Positions 8,045-15,369 of a DNA stretch of 22,059 nucleotides are shown here, piece by piece. A model generated the notes under the pieces. It had not been told where the DNA came from, searched no databases, and saw only the letters and a program-made list of their open reading frames with translations. The position numbers were made by a program, and so were the translations under genes. Numbering within the stretch: position 1 is the first letter of the stretch; the number at the start of each line of letters is the position of its first letter. The DNA is from Dokdonella_A sp035760865. GTDB taxonomy: Bacteria > Pseudomonadota > Gammaproteobacteria > Xanthomonadales > Rhodanobacteraceae. The stretch lies in NCBI GenBank assembly GCA_035760865.1, contig DASTSE010000190.1, forward strand, positions 1 through 22,059, written 5' to 3'.

Positions 8045-8692
8045 TCAGTCGCGCTCGAACGCGGTGAGTTCGTCGAGCGCCGCCTGCGCGCGACGGATGC
8101 TCCCGCCCGCCGCCGAATCGTCGAGCTTGCGCCCGAACGCGGCCCGCTCGGGCCGGTTCGCCCAGCGGTGGAACCACCATGTCCCGAGCAACCCCGCCGC
8201 GCCGATCGCGAGCTGGATCGCGACGGCCCCGGGTGCGTCGTCGAGCATGCGGCCGTTGCCGAGCACGATCAGCAGCGGCACGTAAAGGAACCACCACGGC
8301 AAGCCGACGATCATGCCTCCGATCACGTAGGCGCGGCGCAGCGCGAGCAGCTGGCGCTGGATCGCGAGCACGGGTGCGGCGTAGTCGATGGCGCCGATGC
8401 GCGCCTCGACGACCGCGCCGACGATGACGAGGCCGAGGCAGTACGCGTGCAGCACGAGCCCGCTGGCGAGCAGCGCGGGTTCGTGGCGGTGTTCGACCCA
8501 GTACGGCGCGAACACGAGCATGCCGGCTGCGCCGATGAGGATCTGCAGCGCCTGGCCCCAGGCGAGCGGTCGCAGGCCGCGCCGCGCGTTGTCGGTGCGG
8601 CTGTTCTTGAGCAACTGGAAGCCGAGCGCATTCTGCTGCTGCAGGCGGCGATCGAGGGTCTGCCAGGCTTGCTTGAGGTCGTCGAGTTCCAT
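8045..8692 (-). CDS. Membrane protein, putative partner/anti-sigma of the adjacent ECF sigma factor
   Basis: A 215-residue protein that starts with M-E-L-D-D-L-K-Q-A-W-Q-T-L-D and then has four or five hydrophobic segments between about residues 45 and 165. It ends in a short basic, amphipathic tail. It directly follows the sigma factor gene, and the pair look co-transcribed, so an anti-sigma or sensor role is the natural inference. No zinc-binding H-x-x-x-C-x-x-C anti-sigma motif is present, so it is not a classic ZAS-domain protein. An upstream ATG at 8704 is possible, but the ATG at 8692 has GGAAG at the right distance, and the N-terminus here fits related proteins I recall. The sigma stop is at 8707-8709. 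Confidence 0.65.
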   Translation of the reverse strand: MELDDLKQAWQTLDRRLQQQNALGFQLLKNSRTDNARRGLRPLAWGQALQILIGAAGMLVFAPYWVEHRHEPALLASGLVLHAYCLGLVIVGAVVEARIGAIDYAAPVLAIQRQLLALRRAYVIGGMIVGLPWWFLYVPLLIVLGNGRMLDDAPGAVAIQLAIGAAGLLGTWWFHRWANRPERAAFGRKLDDSAAGGSIRRAQAALDELTAFERD

Positions 8693-8706
8693 CGTTGCTT
8701 CCATCT

Positions 8707-9204
8707 TCAGTCACCGAGTTCGTTGCGGATGCGGTTCTTCAGGCGACCGATCTTGGTCGCCACGTTGGTTTCCGACAGGCCGAGGATGTCGCCGATCTCG
8801 CGCTGGCTGCGTTCGTCGAGGTAGAGCAGCATGAGCGCGCGGTTGATCGGGTCGAGTCGATCGATGCAGCGGTACAAGGCGCGGATGCCGTCGTCGGCCT
8901 CGCGCGCGGCGTCTGCGTCGTGGCTCGGCTCGACGCCGGCGTCGTCGAGGGGCACATGCCGGCGGTCGCCGGCCGAGCGTGCATGGGAAATCGCCACGTT
9001 GAGCGCGACGCGGTACATCCAGGTCGAGAACGGCCGGCCGCGGTCCCACGCCGGCAGCGCCTTCCACAACTGCGCGGCGATCTCCTGGGCGAGGTCGCGC
9101 CGGTCCTCGCTGTCGCGGCAGTACGCGTGCGCGATCTTCAGCACGATGCCGCGATGGCGCTCGAGCAGCTGTTCGAACGACTCGTGCTGCGCGGCCGTCG
9201 TCAT
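8707..9204 (-). CDS. ECF-type RNA polymerase sigma factor (RpoE-like)
   Basis: A 165-residue group 4 sigma factor. Region 2 spans about residues 10-75, with D-L-A-Q-E-I followed by W-K-A-L-P and F-S-T-W-M-Y-R-V-A-L-N, which contact core polymerase and the -10 element. Region 4 spans about 110-160, with the helix-turn-helix R-S-Q-R-E-I-G-D-I-L-G-L-S-E-T-N-V. The length is typical. The start at 9204 has AGGGG a few bases upstream; the frame runs on upstream to 9417 but without sigma homology. The gene is followed at once by a membrane protein that is its likely regulator. ECF factors usually control their own promoter, which should lie in 9205-9373. An inverted repeat at 9256-9284 is the only notable signal there. 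Confidence 0.92.
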   Translation of the reverse strand: MTTAAQHESFEQLLERHRGIVLKIAHAYCRDSEDRRDLAQEIAAQLWKALPAWDRGRPFSTWMYRVALNVAISHARSAGDRRHVPLDDAGVEPSHDADAAREADDGIRALYRCIDRLDPINRALMLLYLDERSQREIGDILGLSETNVATKIGRLKNRIRNELGD

Positions 9205-9255
9205 GGTCGCCCCTGCAATGTCCACTCCCGGCCTCCGATCCTGCCTGATGCGGGG

Positions 9256-9284
9256 GTGATACGCGCGCGGGCGGCGGATATCAC
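9256..9284. promoter_or_regulatory. Inverted repeat upstream of the ECF sigma gene
   Basis: GTGATA (9256-9261) and TATCAC (9279-9284) form a perfect 6-bp inverted repeat with a 17-bp spacer, 52 bp before the sigma ATG. The centre-to-centre spacing is close to two DNA turns, so a dimeric regulator site is possible. With short arms, chance is a real alternative. Confidence 0.25.
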
Positions 9285-9373
9285 ACGCCCAAGGCGAGAG
9301 CGGAACTGGGTCCGGCCTTCGCCGCGCTGGTGAAAACACGACGTGCTGACTGGATGACGGCTTTCGGTCTTGT

Positions 9374-11875
9374 CTAGCGCTCGACCCAGCGAAGCTGTGC
9401 GACGTCGAAGTCAGCAAACGGCTGCAACCGCTGATCCTGGGATTTCAGCAACTTGAACTTGCCACCCTTCTCGCGACCCACGAACAGGCATCGGCCATAT
9501 ACCGGATGTGCCGGGCCATCGGCTTTGCGGACGTCGAGCGGATCACCCCAGCCGCGTGGACCCTTAATCTCGACGAGCGCCACGTGATCTTGCGTCGCGC
9601 GTTGCCGGATGGCGACGACGAAATCGGGATGAAAGGCGGCGCCGTCGTCCCAGCGGTACAGCGCGAGGCTGTCGGGCCGACGCGTGGTATTGCGGTGCCA
9701 CCAGAGCACGTCGTCGCTGCGATCGAGCAGCGCGGCAAAATCGCGTTCATCCTGCGAATCGAAAGCGGGCGGGCGAACGCCGTAAGCGTTGCGGCGGGAC
9801 GGTTCGAGACGCTCGCCGGAAACGATCGCGGCAGGTAGTTCGACAGCACGCTCGGACACCTGCTGCATGCGCGTCATGCGGTAGGCATTGGCGAGCAATT
9901 GCGGATGCCGAACGAGCACGAGATCGAGTGCCTGATCGATTGCTTCCGGGTCCTCCGGTAACGCAAAGCCGGCTTCGGGCAGTTTTGCGACGAAGCGATC
10001 GGTCAAGGCACGCAGCAGCGCGCGCGCATCGACGTCGAACAAACCCAGCTGCTTGTTCAACCGCTGCGCGATCTGCTCAGCGCCGAGCTGGGCCAGTACA
10101 TAGGATTCGCGATCCTCCTGCACGGAACCGAATACTTCGCGCTCGACCTTGAGCAGTTTCGCGACGGTCTGGTGCATTGAGCCGAGCACCGCGGCCGAGA
10201 AGTCGACGTGGTCGGCCACGCGCTGTTCGAGCGAGCCATGGACCGGTGGCAGGTCCTCACTGATCAGGCGTCGCGGTACGTCGTCGCGCAACGGATACGT
10301 CAGCCGGCGATCGGCATCTGCGGCGAGCACACCGACGAGCCGATCGGCCACCGACGCGCCCGGCGGGTTGGGCGATGAGGGCGATGAGGGCGCGTCGAGC
10401 CCGAACAAAGACAGACTCGGAGCGAGTGATGCGGCCAGGGCTGTCATCGCGTCCGAAGCCGGCGCATCGTCGCCCTCTTCGGAGCGCACCCCTCGTGCAT
10501 CGATGAGCAGGCTCGCGGTTTCGCCGCTACGCAGGATCTGCACGCTGTGCAGGCTTCCGCTCACGGTGACCACCGTCTGCATGCCGAGCGCGGGTGCGTT
10601 GGTCGAAAGCTGTGCGATCTCGCGGCCGGCGCTGAGTAGGCCCTCCTGTGCCTCCGCATTGGCCAGGAAAACGAAACCGTACGACAACTCCGCCGGAAGG
10701 TCCGGTCGCCGCCGCAGCAACGGATGCACACGCATCAGGCGCCCGATCACCTGCACGCCGAAGTCCTTGTCGCGCGCTCCGCGCAGTGCCGCGAGCGTGA
10801 AAGCGCGTGGCGCATCGAAGCCAAGTGCCACCGCCATCTTGAAGATCAGCACTTCGACCGATGGGTCATGCGCGAGCGCGATCAGGTCCGCGTCGGGTTC
10901 CTTCGCGGTGTGGATGCGCACGGCGGACTCGGCAAAGCCCAGTTCATCGACTAATACGCGCTTCGCCTCGCGCATGTCCTTGTCGCCGTTCGGTACCTGC
11001 ACGAGCATCAGTGGCGTTAGTGCGACGTCGTGCCGCTTTAGCTCGCCGACGATGTGTCGGTGCATTTCTGCCGCCTGCCGCAGTGCCGTGCGTTCGAAGT
11101 CGACCAGGGCGGCAGTATCGGCGTCGGGCGCGACGAAGCGCACGACCTTGACGCCGCGCTTGAGCAGTCCGGCGTCGACACCATCCTGCCGGCTCACCGT
11201 CATCCACTCGTCGGCGTCGCCGACGCGATAGCCGGTGTCGCGCTCGAACTGCGCGACGTCGCCGTCGCGCGGCGTCGCGGTCATCATCAGCGCGAGGTCG
11301 GACCGCAGTACATCGGTGAAGAACGCGCGCGCCTCCTTCGCCTTGTGGAAGCCGTGATGCGCCTCGTCGACGACGCAACCGATGCGCACACCCTGTTCGC
11401 GGGCGAGGACGAGCAGGTCGTCGAGGGCGAGGCCCGCGTCGCCGCGCGTGCGCGCGCGGCGCGCGTTCTGGTTCGCCGCGGCGACGCTTTGCCAGGTGGT
11501 CACGAACACGCCGCCGGCCGTCACGCTGTCGAGCTTGCGGTCGACGTCGAGGTCGAGCAGGCGCAAGGCCGGCGCCTGTGCACGAAGCACCGTGCGGGCC
11601 TGTTCGACCAGTCCGGCGAACGGGGCGAACCAGAACCAGAGCGTCGGCGGAACGGTCGCGACGCGGCCGAGCACCTCCGCCGCGAGCAGCGTCTTGCCCG
11701 ATCCGGTCGGCGCGTACAGCACGACGGCGCCGGAGTGGCGCGCAATGCGCTCGCGCGCTGCCGACGCCGCATCGACCGGGAGGGCGTCTAGTTGTGCGCG
11801 CGCATGCGCGAGGCGCGCGAGCACACCATCGGCGACCGTCTGCTGGAACGGCAGCAGCGCCTGCGGCGCGCTCAT
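9374..11875 (-). CDS. res: Type III-like restriction subunit Res: SF2 helicase plus PD-(D/E)xK nuclease
   Basis: An 833-residue restriction subunit and third gene of the darT-darG/mod-res operon. Helicase motifs are complete: Walker A A-P-T-G-S-G-K-T (55-62), DEAH box (170-173), T-A-T-P-R (199-203) and motif VI Q-V-I-G-R-L-M-R (375-382). A C-terminal nuclease reads F-H-P-D-F (748-752), then V-E-I-K-G (768-772), giving D751, E769 and K771 of a PD-(D/E)xK site. It should therefore cleave DNA after ATP-driven action when Mod recognises unmethylated sites (family knowledge). Residues about 430-690 match nothing I recognise; a low-complexity S-S-P linker lies near 495-505. The ATG overlaps the upstream stop as ATGA, implying translational coupling. 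An upstream extension to 12007 is rejected because it lies inside the mod gene. Both catalytic halves look intact. Confidence 0.9.
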   Translation of the reverse strand: MSAPQALLPFQQTVADGVLARLAHARAQLDALPVDAASAARERIARHSGAVVLYAPTGSGKTLLAAEVLGRVATVPPTLWFWFAPFAGLVEQARTVLRAQAPALRLLDLDVDRKLDSVTAGGVFVTTWQSVAAANQNARRARTRGDAGLALDDLLVLAREQGVRIGCVVDEAHHGFHKAKEARAFFTDVLRSDLALMMTATPRDGDVAQFERDTGYRVGDADEWMTVSRQDGVDAGLLKRGVKVVRFVAPDADTAALVDFERTALRQAAEMHRHIVGELKRHDVALTPLMLVQVPNGDKDMREAKRVLVDELGFAESAVRIHTAKEPDADLIALAHDPSVEVLIFKMAVALGFDAPRAFTLAALRGARDKDFGVQVIGRLMRVHPLLRRRPDLPAELSYGFVFLANAEAQEGLLSAGREIAQLSTNAPALGMQTVVTVSGSLHSVQILRSGETASLLIDARGVRSEEGDDAPASDAMTALAASLAPSLSLFGLDAPSSPSSPNPPGASVADRLVGVLAADADRRLTYPLRDDVPRRLISEDLPPVHGSLEQRVADHVDFSAAVLGSMHQTVAKLLKVEREVFGSVQEDRESYVLAQLGAEQIAQRLNKQLGLFDVDARALLRALTDRFVAKLPEAGFALPEDPEAIDQALDLVLVRHPQLLANAYRMTRMQQVSERAVELPAAIVSGERLEPSRRNAYGVRPPAFDSQDERDFAALLDRSDDVLWWHRNTTRRPDSLALYRWDDGAAFHPDFVVAIRQRATQDHVALVEIKGPRGWGDPLDVRKADGPAHPVYGRCLFVGREKGGKFKLLKSQDQRLQPFADFDVAQLRWVER

Positions 11876-14613
11876 GCGCGCGACCCGCCGAAGCGCAGGC
11901 GCAGCGACTCCGGGATCGGCCGCAGGTCGATCCCGGAGGGCAGGTCGGCGAGGCGTTCGGGCGTCCAGCTGTAGACGATGACGCGTGCCTGCGTGCGGCG
12001 CGCACACCAGTCGCGCAAACCGGCGACGTCCAGTTCACGCCACTCGGGGAGATAGGCGAGGGCGAGGCTCGCATCCCCGCGCGTATAGGGCGCATCACCT
12101 GCAGCCGTTTGCAGCGGGAGATCGTGAATCAGTTGCAATGCGTTCCAGATCTCCGCGTGGCCGAGTCGGCGTTCCAGTCGATGCCGCGGCACGCGCCGCG
12201 CGCGCAGGTAGGCGAAGCCGCCGCCGAGGCCGGTGACCGCTTCGCCCTTCGCATTGGTGTAGCCGCGCATGACGCGGCGCACACGCTCGGCACAGACGTC
12301 GCGGCAGAGGTTCTTGCCGGGCTGGTCTTCGGTCGCTTCGGTATTGCTGACGAGGATAAAGCGGCGGTCGCCGCCATCTTCGGCGTTGAGTTTGGCGACC
12401 GCTTGAGCGAGCGTGCCGGAGCCGGCGAAGAAATCCAGAACGATGTCCCCGCGCTTCGTTGCGAGTTCCAAGATTCGGGTCATCAGAGCTAGGGGCTTGG
12501 GTGTGCCAAAAAAAGCTGTCTGGCCTACTTCTCCCATGATCGCGTTGAGTTCCTGTTTCGAGTGGCGAGTGCTCCCGACTTCCTTCCAGGTCCAAAGAGT
12601 CTGAGGAACGACACCGTCTCTTACTTCGTTCAGAAACCGTTTGATGCCAGGACGATTATTCCCAGTCTTGCCCCACCATATTCTGCCGTCTCGATTCAGC
12701 TCATCGAACTTCTCCTTGCTAACGCGCCAGTAGTTTCCTACGGGAGGTCCTTCGATTGTCCGTCCGCTAGGCGTTTCAATCGCATAGGTTCCAAGGCTGT
12801 AAAAATTTCGAGCGGCAAGGTCACTCAATAGCCAGGCGCCCCGCGGATCGCTGTCCGGATTCTTGTATCGGGCGGTCATCGCCTCCGATCGCGGAAGGCG
12901 ATTGGGATGCCATTGAGACTTGTCGCGCGAGTAAACAAGCACGTATTCGTGATCGTCTGAGAAGTGCCTTGCCGTATTCTTCGGCGAGTCCATCTTCTGC
13001 CAGATCACGCTCGCGACGAAATTCTCTTCACCGAAAACCCGATCCATCAGCATTCCGAGCCGGAACATCTCGTTGTCGTCGATGCTGACGAAGATCACGC
13101 CGTCGTCAGCAAGCAGGTCGCGCGCGAGCGTCAGGCGCCGATACATGAACTCCAGCCACAGCGAATGGCGGAAGCGGTGGCTCTTGTCGACGAAGCGGTC
13201 GTTGTAGACGAAGTCGCGATTGCCGGTATTGTAGGGCGGGTCGATGTAGATGCAGCGGATGCGGCCGGCGTGCGTCATGCGCAGGTAGCGCAACGCATCG
13301 AAGTTGTCGCCTTCGATGATCAGGTTGTCCCACGGCGCGTCGCCGTGGCTCAATGCGGGATCGAGTTCGAGCGCGACGAAGTCGTCGTTGAGCGCGCGGT
13401 CGGCCTCGATCTCGTCGCGCTCCCAGACCAGTCCGAGCTGGCGTTCGGCATCGCGCCGCTGCAACAGGCGGATCAACTGTTCGCGCGTGTGATGCTCGTA
13501 GCGGCCGCCTGGTGAGTAAGGCTCCGCGTCGTCATGCGCGTCGTGGCTCGGCGTCGGCGCCGGTGTTCCGAGCCAGCCGAGGTCACGCAGGCGATTCCAT
13601 GCGAGTTCGATGTGTTCACGCGGCATCGTGCGTTGCTTGCGCATGGTCCAGGCATGGATGCGTTCCACCGCCTCGTCGAGTGTGGTCGCGGCCGGATCGT
13701 CATTGGCCGCGACCCAGTGCACGGTCGCGAGCAGTTCCATGCCGTAGGGCGATTCGAAGCCTTCGATCAGTTCAACCACGCGCTCCAGGCGCGTGTCCGT
13801 CTCGCCAGCCTCGCGCTCCTGCGCGAGGAATGCTGCCGCGGCTTCCTGCGCGCCGGGCAGCAGCTCGATCTCCGTATCCGGCTTGTCGCTGCCGTCGCCG
13901 TACCCGGTCGTGTAGTGGCCCTCGAAACGGCTCAGCACCTGGCGCAGGTTGTCCGCATAGGGGCCATAGCGGCCCTTGGCATAGCGCAGCTTGAGCGGTT
14001 CGCCGGCCGCCTGCAGGAAGTACAGCAGCTTGTGCACTTCGAGCAAGCTGAGTTCGTAGCCGAGGCCGAGGTAGGCGGCGAGCACTTCGATCACGCGCGC
14101 GCGGGCGGCGGTCAACGCGGGCCGCTGCGTGCGATTGGGTTGTGCCGATGCGACCGGTGCGCCCGCCGGTGCGTACAGCATCACGCGCACGTCCGGCAGC
14201 GCCGCGAATGCGGTCTCGATGCGCGGACGTACGTCGTCCCAACGCAGGCCGCCGAGGCCGCAACCGAGCGGCGGCAATGCGATCGAGCGGATGCCGCGCT
14301 CGCGCACGACGCGCACGAGATCGACGAGGCCCGCATCGATGTCGGCGAGGCGCGATTTGCCGCGCCAGTGGCGCTTGGTCGGGAAATTGATGATGTAGCG
14401 CGGATCGACCAGTTCGCCGCGCTCGAACACGTGCATGCGCCCCGGCGCCAGTTCGCCCGCGCGACAGGCTGCTTCGTAGGACGGTAGCATTTCGGGGAAC
14501 GCGCGCGCGAACTGCAGGGCGATGCCCTTGCCCATCACGCCTTCGGTGTTGACGGTGTTGACCAATGCCTCCGCGGCGGCCGTCAGCAGATTGCCTTGGC
14601 TGAACTCGATCAT
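11872..14613 (-). CDS. darG: DarG antitoxin fused to type III-like N6-adenine DNA methyltransferase (Mod)
   Basis: One 913-residue polypeptide with two full proteins. Residues 1-155 are a DarG-type macro domain: V-N-T-V-N-T-E-G-V-M-G-K-G-I-A-L (18-33), N-F-P-T-K-R-H-W-R (76-84) with Lys80, the reported catalytic lysine position in DarG, and P-P-L-G-C-G-L-G-G-L (114-123). It should remove ADP-ribose from DNA. Residues 165-345 match the DarG C-terminal domain (H-K-L-L-Y-F-L-Q at 194-201, Y-G-P-Y-A at 216-220), which restrains DarT. A linker (346-372) leads to a beta-class methyltransferase: DPPY at 458-461, target-recognition region about 540-710, then motif I F-F-A-G-S-G-T (728-734). No in-frame Met lies between 330 and 446, so separate Mod translation is unlikely. 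The ATG overlaps the darT stop as ATGA. The target region has lower GC and a T7 tract. Confidence 0.93.
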   Translation of the reverse strand: MIEFSQGNLLTAAAEALVNTVNTEGVMGKGIALQFARAFPEMLPSYEAACRAGELAPGRMHVFERGELVDPRYIINFPTKRHWRGKSRLADIDAGLVDLVRVVRERGIRSIALPPLGCGLGGLRWDDVRPRIETAFAALPDVRVMLYAPAGAPVASAQPNRTQRPALTAARARVIEVLAAYLGLGYELSLLEVHKLLYFLQAAGEPLKLRYAKGRYGPYADNLRQVLSRFEGHYTTGYGDGSDKPDTEIELLPGAQEAAAAFLAQEREAGETDTRLERVVELIEGFESPYGMELLATVHWVAANDDPAATTLDEAVERIHAWTMRKQRTMPREHIELAWNRLRDLGWLGTPAPTPSHDAHDDAEPYSPGGRYEHHTREQLIRLLQRRDAERQLGLVWERDEIEADRALNDDFVALELDPALSHGDAPWDNLIIEGDNFDALRYLRMTHAGRIRCIYIDPPYNTGNRDFVYNDRFVDKSHRFRHSLWLEFMYRRLTLARDLLADDGVIFVSIDDNEMFRLGMLMDRVFGEENFVASVIWQKMDSPKNTARHFSDDHEYVLVYSRDKSQWHPNRLPRSEAMTARYKNPDSDPRGAWLLSDLAARNFYSLGTYAIETPSGRTIEGPPVGNYWRVSKEKFDELNRDGRIWWGKTGNNRPGIKRFLNEVRDGVVPQTLWTWKEVGSTRHSKQELNAIMGEVGQTAFFGTPKPLALMTRILELATKRGDIVLDFFAGSGTLAQAVAKLNAEDGGDRRFILVSNTEATEDQPGKNLCRDVCAERVRRVMRGYTNAKGEAVTGLGGGFAYLRARRVPRHRLERRLGHAEIWNALQLIHDLPLQTAAGDAPYTRGDASLALAYLPEWRELDVAGLRDWCARRTQARVIVYSWTPERLADLPSGIDLRPIPESLRLRFGGSRA

Positions 14614-15239
14614 GGGTAGTACCAGTCCCTGTGCACGGTGACGACCGGCCGGTGTGCGGCGCCGGCAATCGCGTCGCGCGCCCGTTGGGCGGTCGCTTCG
14701 TCGATCACGCCGATGGCAACGATCGCATGCCAGGGCACGCGTTGCCAAACCAGGAATTCGGCCTGTTTGCGGCGCTTGCGGTCGTTGTCTTCAGCCGTAT
14801 TGCCCCAGCTCGTGCTTCGGATCACATCCCAGGAGAGCGTCGAGGCGAGCGTCCCGGTACCTTCATGGAAGGTGAGCGGCTGCGAGGCGGCGTTGCCATC
14901 CGTATGTAGACAGGCGTGTCCATCCGCTTCGATTGCTTCCGCGTCGGCGAGGAGGTGCAGCACGTGCGTCTGTCCGCCGGGATACCCTTCGACTTGCCCG
15001 CTCTGGATCGCGTAGAGCATGGGCGAGCGTGGGCAGAAATAGAATGGCACGTAGTCGGATACGCAACCACCCGGCGCAATCGGTACAGGGGTGCGGTTGC
15101 GCCGATCCTTGATGTGCCGGTAGGCGATCGAACGCGGTGCAAGCGCCCGCTGACGGATCGCCGTATCCGCGAGCAATCCACCCTGGGCGATGATGCCCGG
15201 CAGATTGTCCAGATGGGTGATGTGATAGATGGCCGTCAT
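14610..15239 (-). CDS. darT: DarT DNA ADP-ribosyltransferase toxin (DUF4433)
   Basis: A 209-residue toxin that uses NAD to ADP-ribosylate bases in single-stranded DNA, blocking replication; family members act in phage defence. The N-terminal I-Y-H-I-T-H-L-D-N-L-P-G-I (4-16) carries the NAD-binding His6. D-Y-V-P-F-Y-F-C-P-R-S-P-M-L-Y (62-76) is the family signature. K-R-R-K-Q-A-E-F-L-V-W (155-165) supplies the expected catalytic Glu161, matching E160 of the Thermus enzyme. The length and motifs suggest an active thymidine-type DarT2, though the base specificity is inference. It is the first gene of the operon. GGGAG lies 5 nt before the ATG, and the stop overlaps the darG-mod start. Nothing suggests inactivation. 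Expression must be tightly matched by the fused antitoxin. Confidence 0.95.
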   Translation of the reverse strand: MTAIYHITHLDNLPGIIAQGGLLADTAIRQRALAPRSIAYRHIKDRRNRTPVPIAPGGCVSDYVPFYFCPRSPMLYAIQSGQVEGYPGGQTHVLHLLADAEAIEADGHACLHTDGNAASQPLTFHEGTGTLASTLSWDVIRSTSWGNTAEDNDRKRRKQAEFLVWQRVPWHAIVAIGVIDEATAQRARDAIAGAAHRPVVTVHRDWYYP

Positions 15240-15243
15240 GCGT

Positions 15244-15259
15244 ACTCCCGTGACGGAGT
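15244..15259 (-). promoter_or_regulatory. Small hairpin overlapping the darT ribosome binding site
   Basis: ACTCC (15244-15248) and GGAGT (15255-15259) are complementary with a 6-nt loop. In the darT mRNA the arm nearest the ATG contains the GGAG of the ribosome binding site, so folding would hide it. The stem is only 5 bp, so the effect may be modest. The promoter itself, within 15260-15369, was not identified. Confidence 0.3.
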
Positions 15260-15335
15260 CTAGCGTTACGGCAGGTCGAGGTGCGGCGAAGGTTGCCGTC
15301 GATCGATCGGGCTACGCAAGCGCAGCGGAAGGCGC

Positions 15336-15341
15336 CATCAT
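15336..15341 (+). promoter_or_regulatory. Possible -10 box of the fabG-like gene
   Basis: CATCAT matches the -10 consensus at four of six bases and lies 28 nt before the ATG, near the distance seen for other -10 candidates here. It sits in the 130-bp divergent gap shared with darT. Support is weak without a -35 box. Confidence 0.2.
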
Positions 15342-15369
15342 TCGCGCTCGACAGGAGCGGAGCGGATCC

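Noticed and set aside
10370..10390. Tandem 9-bp repeat GGGCGATGA in res as a phase-variation switch
   Set aside because: Only two copies plus a partial one, and a 9-bp unit keeps the frame, so copy changes would only lengthen an S-S-P linker.
11876..12007. Upstream start for Res
   Set aside because: It would lie inside the mod gene in another frame with no helicase similarity; the ATG at 11875 gives a normal Res N-terminus and ATGA coupling.
14614..14748. A 45-residue N-terminal extension of the DarG-Mod protein
   Set aside because: It lies within darT in another frame, is Arg-rich, and the family N-terminus M-I-E-F-S-Q-G-N-L begins at 14613 with an ATGA overlap.
9374..15239. Insertion boundaries (direct repeats, tRNA, IS ends) around the defence operon
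   Set aside because: No tRNA, transposase or matching direct repeats were seen at 9205-9373 or 15240-15369; transfer is supported only by composition and gene type.
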